A model generated the notes under the pieces. That model was given only the letters and a program-made list of their open reading frames with translations, was not told where the DNA came from and did not search any database. From positions 434,001-498,000 of the forward strand of contig NZ_CP018620.1 in the NCBI RefSeq assembly GCF_001908275.1: DNA of 64,000 nucleotides, given 5' to 3'. Numbering within the stretch: position 1 is the stretch's first letter; each line of letters starts with the position of its first letter. The translations under genes were made by a program, and so were the position numbers. Positions 58,696 through 64,000 of the stretch are shown here, one piece after another. Source of the stretch: Paenibacillus xylanexedens. Its GTDB lineage: Bacteria > Bacillota > Bacilli > Paenibacillales > Paenibacillaceae.

Positions 58696-58836
58696 CTATT
58701 CTTTGATTGCACCGATCATTCCTGCACCAATGATAATGATTTCATTCTCTTTGGTCCTTTGCGCGATATACACTCTGGCCCCAGTCGTCAGTGGCAGGAA
58801 GATCTCCAGTACGGAGATATCCAGAAGCAATCGTGG
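58696..58836 (-). pseudogene. Remnant of an NRPS adenylation domain
   Basis: An open stretch of 46 codons on the minus strand reads ...LLLDISVLEIFLPLTTGAR followed by VYIAQRTKENE..., which matches the A4-region segment of NRPS adenylation domains (FDxSxxEIFxPLxxGA). It has no start codon or ribosome site, and the sequence before and after is not NRPS-like. It is therefore a decayed fragment between two terminators. The Sfp-type PPTase 1 kb away may be a trace of a former NRPS locus (inference). Confidence 0.45.
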
Positions 58837-58890
58837 TCAACAACAGCCACCCGTCTTACGGACCGCCCCGCAGTCTCGTCCTCATATACC

Positions 58891-58930
58891 AAAAAAGCTA
58901 ACGACGTGAGTATCACGCGTTAGCTTTTTA
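58891..58930. terminator. Bidirectional terminator near the BI-1 gene
   Basis: AAAAAAGCTAACG...CGTTAGCTTTTT between the remnant and the BI-1 gene; serves the BI-1 gene on the minus strand. Confidence 0.85.
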
Positions 58931-58976
58931 GCTTTACATTCACACTACGTTTACGTCTCTGACGTATCGAATAGAA

Positions 58977-59723
58977 CTAATCCCGGCTCCGCAATTTGCC
59001 AAGCAGACGGATGATCTCAATGTACAGCCATACCAGTGTAACCATCAATCCAAATGCACCGTACCACTCCATGTACTTGGGCGCACCACGTTCAGCACCA
59101 CCCTCGATGAAGTCGAAATCAAGGACCAGATTGAGGGCAGCCACAATCACGATAACGACCGAAATACCAATGCCGATCAAGCTGTTATCATGCAGGTAAG
59201 GAATCGAAATTCCGAAGAAACCAAGTACAAAGCTCAGCAGATACATGATCATGATACCGCCAGTTGCAGCCACGACCCCAAGCTTGAAGTTCTCCGTAGC
59301 TTTGATCAATCTGGTTTTGTATGCCATCAACAGAGCAATGAATACAGCCATGGTCAACAGGGCCGCCTGCAAGGTAATTCCGTTATACAGTGACTCATAG
59401 GTCGCCGAGAGTGCTCCCAGGAACAAACCTTCTGCCACAGCATAGACGGGTACCAGATAAGGTGCCGCTACGGGTTTGAACGAAATCACAAGTGCCAGAA
59501 TGAAACCAACGATCAATCCGCCATAAGCGAGCGGCATCACTTCTTGTCCGTTAAAGAACATCATCCAGGTTGCAAAAGCACTAGCCAGCAGGATCACTAG
59601 CGTAATAAACGCTTTGTTCACCGTGCCGTTGATCGTCATGTAATTCTGATACCGATCTTCTCCATATCCTCTGTTTTCAAACGTGCTGTCTTTAAGTGTA
59701 GGGTTACCGCTACGACCGATCAA
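58977..59723 (-). CDS. Bax inhibitor-1/YccA family membrane protein
   Basis: Membrane protein of 248 residues with seven helices, BI-1/YccA (TMBIM) family. The N-terminus IGRSGNPTLKDSTFENR is typical for Firmicute members, so I choose the TTG at 59723, with AGAGG eight nt upstream, instead of an ATG 22 codons earlier. Conserved parts are LGALSATYESLYNG, the helix LGVVAATGGIMIMYLLSFVLGFFG, and DFDFIEGGAERGAPKYMEWYGAFGLMVTLVWLYIEIIRLL with the acidic residues of the pH-sensing calcium leak. Role here unknown; Ca2+/H+ leak is the best-known family activity. Confidence 0.9.
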   Translation of the reverse strand: MIGRSGNPTLKDSTFENRGYGEDRYQNYMTINGTVNKAFITLVILLASAFATWMMFFNGQEVMPLAYGGLIVGFILALVISFKPVAAPYLVPVYAVAEGLFLGALSATYESLYNGITLQAALLTMAVFIALLMAYKTRLIKATENFKLGVVAATGGIMIMYLLSFVLGFFGISIPYLHDNSLIGIGISVVIVIVAALNLVLDFDFIEGGAERGAPKYMEWYGAFGLMVTLVWLYIEIIRLLGKLRSRD

Positions 59724-59930
59724 CACAATCACCTCTTCATATGTATTTGATATATCTGTGATACTAAGTTTGGGCGTACTACGGTTCAATTCTACAAGCT
59801 ACTCCCTCGAAAAGATCGGGATGGCACCAGAAGGAATCGGATGCAATCCTTCGATTACATCCGTACCCACTGGCGCAACATTTAGGACATATGTCCCAGA
59901 CATTGCATGTTCATGTGCTTTTTAAGTGTC

Positions 59931-60287
59931 TTATTTGTACAAGACTTTATCTACATTGTATTTCGCACGCATCGTGTTGATGATATACGTCTCGTAAATT
60001 TCACGATCTACCGGATCTTCAACCAGGCATACTTCAATCTTCGTTACTTCTTCGCGGTGATTCTTAATTGGTGATACCGTGTCTTCAAAATGCTTTTTGA
60101 TACGTGGTCTTAATTTACGTGCTTTCCCGACAAATAACAACTCTCCAGCGGCATTGTAAAACATGAAAATCCCGCCTAGTTCCCGGGTAATCAGGTGAAA
60201 ATCAGTAAATCCATAAATGTGGCTAAGCTGTGGATCAGCCTGCTTTGTGATGGTTACATCCGGTGTTGGCACGGTAATATTAATCAA
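59931..60287 (-). CDS. GIY-YIG nuclease-domain protein (UvrC N-terminal-like)
   Basis: Protein of about 118 residues with a GIY-YIG fold. GGIFMFYNAAGELLFVGKARKLRPRIKKHF contains the G-I-F/F-V-G variant of the motif and the Arg helix; EVCLVEDPVDREIYETYIINTMRAKYN carries the catalytic-type Glu and the NxxKYN-like end. It resembles small YurQ-like proteins. The start is uncertain: TTG at 60287 has GAGGAAG about 10 nt upstream; an ATG 14 codons earlier gives 132 aa. Function unknown, possibly DNA repair. Confidence 0.8.
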   Translation of the reverse strand: MINITVPTPDVTITKQADPQLSHIYGFTDFHLITRELGGIFMFYNAAGELLFVGKARKLRPRIKKHFEDTVSPIKNHREEVTKIEVCLVEDPVDREIYETYIINTMRAKYNVDKVLYK

Positions 60288-60414
60288 TAGGCTCACTTCC
60301 TCATTATCTATAGGTTTACATCCTATCACATATTATAAAGGGACACCATTTCAATCTATATGAAGTACAATTCACGCAATTTTCGCTATTACGACAAATA
60401 TTTCAAAAAAAAGG

Positions 60415-60443
60415 TTAACTTCCCTGATTCAAAGTGGTACTAT
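60415..60443 (+). promoter_or_regulatory. Likely promoter with extended -10, start of the MocR leader
   Basis: TTAACT - 17 nt - TACTAT with TGG before the -10 and an A-run upstream; near-duplicate of the promoter at 58085-58113. Confidence 0.55.
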
Positions 60444-60856
60444 AGGGGTATGAGGAAGAAATTGGGCACTGAGACATACGTCTTTATATCTACCTCCGTC
60501 TATTGTACCCTATGATTGAATATCTTTTTCATGCTGAATTCTGTTACGTGATCACGACAAGAGTACAGTTAGCAAGAACCCTAGCTTATAGATTGTGGAT
60601 TCATCATCTACTCGACCCTTGCAGCAAGCAAACCTAGAAAGACCTAGATTCATGATTCACTGTAGATTTTAAGTATCACCTAGAAAGCCTGCAATTATAG
60701 TCGTACTGAAGTTAATAGACACACGTAGAAGGTCAGATAGCTATCGATCCTAGAGAGACTAGTCATGCAATGCAACTGTAGAAATTATAGCAGCAGTACT
60801 ATAGAAAATGGATCAAGTTTCACCACCAGGCCCCGGCATACTGCCAGGGCTTTTTT
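60444..60856 (+). ncRNA. Putative untranslated leader or small RNA ending at a terminator
   Basis: The region from the promoter to the MocR gene has no coding ORF. It holds repeated CCTAGAAAGACC-like motifs (60633, 60679; CCTAGAGAGACT at 60749; a partial CCTAGATT at 60643) and a hairpin GCCCCGGCA-TAC-TGCCAGGGC followed by TTTTTT (60830-60856), about 105 nt before the MocR start. This would give an RNA of about 400 nt or an attenuated leader. No T-box, 6S or known riboswitch signature is seen. Confidence 0.35.
60829..60856 (+). terminator. Terminator or attenuator upstream of the MocR gene
   Basis: GCCCCGGCA / TGCCAGGGC stem with a three-nt loop, then six T residues. Confidence 0.65.
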
Positions 60857-60960
60857 GCGTTTGTGCGAACAACCAACCACACGCTCAGGGAAACAGAGGT
60901 ATCGTGGTTCTTTCTGCTGGGTTTATAATATGGCAAGATACCAATAGAGGGAGTGATGGG

Positions 60961-62412
60961 ATGTATTCCGATCTGCAACTGACGGAGGACCGCCCTGTAT
61001 ATATACAAGTCAAAGATTATATGAAGCGATTGATGCTCAAAGGCGGCCTGCAAGCCAAACAAAAACTGCCGTCGACCCGTGAACTCAGCACACTCATGAA
61101 GGTTAGTCGAAGTACGGTCCTGCTCGCTTATGCCGAGCTTGAAGATGAGGGACTGATCTATGCAGTCAAAGGCAAGGGCAATTACGTCAGTGCCTCCATC
61201 GAAACACCTGAGGCAGCAGCAAGCTGGAAACTGGACTGGACGACAGAGGTAAGCGAGTATGCCATTCAGGCAGAGCAATACGATCTGATGAAGCATGGCT
61301 CCGGAGCAGAGCGCGGTGAGATATCGTTTACCAGCATAGCACCGGATGAAAAGCTGTTTGATCTGCACAACGTGAAACGGGCTTTTCTGGATCGCATGTC
61401 ACTTGAAGGCGAAGTACTGCTGAATTACGGATATGCGCAAGGATATAGACCGCTGATGAACTATTTATTACGTTATATGGAGAACAAAGGTGTCGACCTC
61501 CGTGGCAAGGATATTCTTATCACCAACGGATTCACGGAAGGTTTCGATCTGGTGCTTGGAGCGTTGCGTAAAAAAAGCGGAAAAGCGCTCTGTGAGAATC
61601 CAACGCACCACACGGCGATCAAAAATCTAAAATTACACCAGTTCCACCTGACCGGTGTGAATATGGAGCCGGATGGCCTGGACTTGAAACAACTGGAACA
61701 TGAACTTGAGGCAAGTCCATATGATCTGGCATATCTTGTGCCCTCCTATCACAATCCAACCGGGATTGTGACGTCCCCTGCAAAACGGGTAGAGATCATC
61801 CGGTTGATGAACAAGTATCAGGTTCCCATCATTGAAGATGGATTCAACGAAGAATTGCGCTATTCCGGTTCCCATGTATCTCCCCTGATCGCCAGCATGG
61901 GCAAAGGCAATGCACTGGTGTATCTGGGCAGCTTCTCTAAAGTCCTGTTCCCAGGTCTGCGGGTAGGTTGGATTATTGCGGATGCGGCGCTGATTGATTA
62001 TCTGGAGAGTATGAAACGGGCACGCAGCATCCATACCTCCACGCTGGACCAATCGTTATTGTATCAATATCTGAGCAACGGTAATTTCGAGAAATATTTG
62101 AAGCGAGCTCGCACAGAGTATAAGCGAAAATATGAATTGGTTGTGCGTTGCCTGAAGCAGCATCTGCCAATGTGCCGAATTTCCGGTGCGGGTGGTCTGC
62201 ATCTGTTCGTGCAGTTCCCGTCCGAATACAGAACCCGTGAACTGCTGGAAGCCTGTAAAGTGAAAGGTGTAACGTTCACACCAGGGGATACCTTTTATCT
62301 GGAACCTGGTCAGGGTGTAAACACGATGCGTCTGGGTTTCTCCAGAGTCAGCGATGAAAATATACGTAAAGGCATTTGCATCATTGGCGAGACAGCAGCT
62401 CAAATGAGATAA
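60961..62412 (+). CDS. MocR/GabR-type regulator (GntR HTH + aminotransferase fold), DdlR-like
   Basis: PLP-binding transcription factor of 483 residues. GntR winged helix at about 10-80 (RPVYIQVKDYMKRLMLKGGLQAKQKLPSTRELSTLMKVSRSTVLLAYAELEDEGLIYAVKGKGNYVS). The fold-I aminotransferase domain (about 110-480) has AQGYRPLMNYLLRYM, PSYHNPTG, and the PLP lysine in GSFSKVLFPGLRVGW. I start at ATG 60961, with GAGGGAG upstream. The ddl gene follows by 12 nt. In Brevibacillus a MocR-type protein, DdlR, activates ddl in response to D-alanyl-D-alanine. That role is likely here, but from a same-strand rather than divergent position. Confidence 0.85.
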   Translation: MYSDLQLTEDRPVYIQVKDYMKRLMLKGGLQAKQKLPSTRELSTLMKVSRSTVLLAYAELEDEGLIYAVKGKGNYVSASIETPEAAASWKLDWTTEVSEYAIQAEQYDLMKHGSGAERGEISFTSIAPDEKLFDLHNVKRAFLDRMSLEGEVLLNYGYAQGYRPLMNYLLRYMENKGVDLRGKDILITNGFTEGFDLVLGALRKKSGKALCENPTHHTAIKNLKLHQFHLTGVNMEPDGLDLKQLEHELEASPYDLAYLVPSYHNPTGIVTSPAKRVEIIRLMNKYQVPIIEDGFNEELRYSGSHVSPLIASMGKGNALVYLGSFSKVLFPGLRVGWIIADAALIDYLESMKRARSIHTSTLDQSLLYQYLSNGNFEKYLKRARTEYKRKYELVVRCLKQHLPMCRISGAGGLHLFVQFPSEYRTRELLEACKVKGVTFTPGDTFYLEPGQGVNTMRLGFSRVSDENIRKGICIIGETAAQMR

Positions 62413-62424
62413 GGAGGATTTCAC

Positions 62425-63345
62425 ATGAAAGTTGGCGTGATTATGGGCGGTACATCTTCAGAGCGGGATATTTCCCTGCTCACCGGACAGGAGATGATTG
62501 CAAACCTGAATAGAGACAAATACGAGGTTGTACCCATTGAGCTGAATACCAAGCGCGATCTAATCGACAAGTCAGCGGGGATTGATGTGGCACTGCTTGC
62601 CCTGCATGGCAAATACGGCGAAGACGGTACGGTTCAAGGCACACTGGAATCCCTGGGTATTCCCTACACAGGTTGTGGCGTGCTTGCGAGCAGTGTATGC
62701 ATGGATAAAGACATGTCCAAACAACTCATGCAGCATGCAGGTGTGCTTACCGGAGAATGGCTGCGAGTGAGTCATATCGAGGAACTGTCCTCTATTGCTG
62801 TTCAACAATTAACGTACCCCGTGGTAGTCAAACCCAATTCAGGCGGTTCCAGCATCGGTACCCAAGTGGTGAAGGAAGCTTCCGCCCTGTCCGCTGCTGT
62901 AGAGGCTGCCCTCGCCTGGGATGATACGGTCATGATTGAACAGTATATCGAAGGTGAAGAGATTACCTGTGCCATTCTGGATGGTAAGATGCTGCCGGTG
63001 ATCTCCATTCGTTCGAGCGCCGAGTTTTTCGATTATGCCTCCAAATATGATGACCACGGGGCCGATGAACAGGTTGTGCAATTGCCTTTGGAACTTCACC
63101 ATCGCGTTGAAGCCGCCGCGTTGGCCTGCTATCAGGTGCTCAAATGCAGCGTCTACGCTCGCGTGGATATGATGATTCGGGAAGGCATGCCGTATGTGCT
63201 TGAAGTGAACACGCTGCCGGGTCTTACCCGTAACAGTCTGCTGCCCAAAAGTGCAGCCGCTGCAGGCATTTCTTTTGCAGAGCTGCTGGATACCATTATT
63301 GAACTTTCATTGAAGGAAAGACCCAAGGAGGATACAACATTATGA
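62425..63345 (+). CDS. ddl: D-alanine--D-alanine ligase
   Basis: ATP-grasp enzyme (306 aa) joining two D-Ala for peptidoglycan. N-terminal VGVIMGGTSSERDISLLTG, LHGKYGEDGTVQGTLESLGIPYTG with the substrate-binding Glu/Gly, ATP loop VVVKPNSGGSSIGT, and C-terminal YARVDMMIREGMPYVLEVNTLPGLTRNSLLPKSAAAAG with metal and D-Ala contacts. The short DdlB-like form. AAGGAGG precedes the ATG. Follows the MocR regulator by 12 nt and overlaps a GNAT gene by four bases. Confidence 0.94.
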   Translation: MKVGVIMGGTSSERDISLLTGQEMIANLNRDKYEVVPIELNTKRDLIDKSAGIDVALLALHGKYGEDGTVQGTLESLGIPYTGCGVLASSVCMDKDMSKQLMQHAGVLTGEWLRVSHIEELSSIAVQQLTYPVVVKPNSGGSSIGTQVVKEASALSAAVEAALAWDDTVMIEQYIEGEEITCAILDGKMLPVISIRSSAEFFDYASKYDDHGADEQVVQLPLELHHRVEAAALACYQVLKCSVYARVDMMIREGMPYVLEVNTLPGLTRNSLLPKSAAAAGISFAELLDTIIELSLKERPKEDTTL

Positions 63346-63800
63346 GCCTGGATGTGACGATTAGACATAGCTCCACTACAGATCTTCAAGATATGGTCAT
63401 TCTGATGGATCAACTCGGTTATCCCACCACGTACGCCGAGATGGAAGAGCGCTATACCCATATCTCTGCGGACGCAAACTTTACTACACTGGTTGCTGAA
63501 GCACGCGGACGCGTAGTTGGACTGATCGGATTACAGACGTCTTATCTGTATGAAAAGAATGGAAGACACTGCCGTATCTTGGCATTGGTTGTGCACGACC
63601 AATTCAGAGGCTCAGGCATCGGCCGTCAGCTCATTCTTGAAGCTGAGCAATGGGCAGCCACGCATAACGTGGATTCCTTGTCTCTGAACAGTGGCAATCG
63701 CCCAGAACGTGAAGCTGCACATGAATTCTATCGCCAGATGGGCTTTATAGCCGGGAGTACCGGGTTTAGCAAAAAGCCGCAGATTTTACAGCACACTTAA
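63342..63800 (+). CDS. GNAT-family N-acetyltransferase
   Basis: Acetyltransferase of 152 residues. The acetyl-CoA loop is LALVVHDQFRGSGIGRQLILEAEQWA; other parts are VGLIGLQTSYLYEKNGRHCRI and REAAHEFYRQMGFIAGSTGFSKK. The ATGA overlap with ddl shows translational coupling, so it belongs to the MocR-ddl unit; whether it acts on a cell-wall precursor is open. Confidence 0.9.
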   Translation: MSLDVTIRHSSTTDLQDMVILMDQLGYPTTYAEMEERYTHISADANFTTLVAEARGRVVGLIGLQTSYLYEKNGRHCRILALVVHDQFRGSGIGRQLILEAEQWAATHNVDSLSLNSGNRPEREAAHEFYRQMGFIAGSTGFSKKPQILQHT

Positions 63801-63840
63801 CCTGCCGGATACGGGATACGCCCCCTTGAATATCAAACCC

Positions 63841-63887
63841 AAAAAAGAACGCCCCAATCCGCAACTTGGCGAAAAAGGGCGTTCTTC
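63841..63887. terminator. Terminator between GNAT and the SDR at the edge
   Basis: AAGAACGCCC / GGGCGTTCTT with an A-run on the left. The T-run is on the minus strand, so it best terminates the SDR gene, but it can also end the ddl operon. Confidence 0.75.
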
Positions 63888-63932
63888 AGTATATATCTAT
63901 GTCGCATTGATGTGCTGTTGATGATTATGGGA

Positions 63933-64000
63933 TCAATATTTGGCTGACTGCGCACCATCAATCGGAATAATGGCTCCATTGATAAATGGTGCTTCGCCAG
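63933..64000 (-). CDS. SDR-family oxidoreductase, C-terminal fragment (runs off the window)
   Basis: The last 22 codons on the minus strand read GEAPFINGAIIPIDGAQSAKY before the stop, the usual end of classical SDR enzymes (x-x-x-G-x-x-x-x-V-D-G-G). The rest lies beyond base 64000. Substrate unknown. Confidence 0.75.
   Translation of the reverse strand, partial: GEAPFINGAIIPIDGAQSAKY

Noticed and set aside
58770..58850. GYLRTGDL in a second minus-strand frame of the NRPS remnant, similar to the A7 adenylation motif
   Set aside because: It overlaps the same bases as the A4-like DISVLEIFLPLTTGAR in another frame; both cannot be genuine, and the A4-like match is longer.
60444..60960. T-box, 6S RNA, tmRNA or RNase P RNA in the MocR leader
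   Set aside because: No T-box AGGGUGGNACCGCG, no tmRNA or RNase P signature segments, and the length and structure do not match 6S RNA.
60808..60960. N-terminal extension of the MocR protein starting at 60808
   Set aside because: The extra 51 codons cover the terminator hairpin and have no ribosome site, whereas ATG 60961 has GAGGGAG and starts the GntR domain normally.

Overview
The window looks like a chromosomal segment of a Paenibacillus-type Firmicute (inference). The supporting signs are strong GGAGG-type ribosome binding sites, a Spo0E-family sporulation phosphatase, GlnL/YcbB-, RlmN-, GreA- and LytR-CpsA-Psr-type proteins, many polysaccharide-degradation genes, MarR/HxlR/MocR/LacI regulators and Rho-independent terminators after most units. 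I see no rRNA, tRNA, CRISPR array, transposase or phage gene.

Layout. 0-5 kb: AGCS amino-acid symporter, GlnL-like response regulator, a small Spo0E-like gene, acetate transporter, acyl-CoA thioesterase. 4.9-9.9 kb: nitrite assimilation (nirB-nirD-nirC-cobA). The 5' end of nirB is missing and abuts a 5'-truncated TrpD2/YbiB-like gene on the other strand, which is a clear rearrangement or assembly junction. 9.9-11.5 kb: TetR and SDR divergent pair. 12.5-18.6 kb: a two-component system divergent from a VTC-domain / DUF4956 / beta-helix lipoprotein operon, with matching response-regulator boxes and -10 elements on both sides. 18.7-26.7 kb: drug efflux and MarR, an FHA-winged-helix regulator with a methyltransferase, small membrane peptides, a DUF2339 protein, an LCP ligase. 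26.8-32 kb: two aldo/keto reductases, MarR, HxlR-AIM24, an MFS exporter.

32-43 kb is a polysaccharide-utilisation region. It holds two translationally coupled GH18 chitinases with mirrored domain order, then an apparent six-gene pectin operon (two permeases, solute-binding lipoprotein, LacI, GH105, pectinesterase) with two LacI-type operators and a cre-like site upstream. 43.3-46.4 kb: AraC, Fsr-like MFS exporter, an orphan ABC ATPase. 46.5-47.3 kb: a methyltransferase interrupted by one stop codon. 47.4-51.5 kb: a compact c-di-GMP-type exopolysaccharide locus comprising a GT2 synthase, a 47-aa membrane protein, a degenerate-GGDEF protein that keeps the RxxD inhibitory site, a GH8-like membrane protein and a MarR regulator. 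It resembles Bacillus YdaJKM and Listeria Pss.

51.7-64 kb: GNAT, rlmN, an NSS transporter, greA, arylamine N-acetyltransferase, Sfp-type PPTase, a small membrane protein, a short remnant of an NRPS adenylation domain, a BI-1 protein, a GIY-YIG protein, and a MocR regulator followed by ddl and a GNAT (DdlR-ddl type). Two copies of an approximately 192-nt intergenic element, each with two direct and two inverted motif copies at an exact 50-nt period, lie at 11.7 and 57.8 kb.
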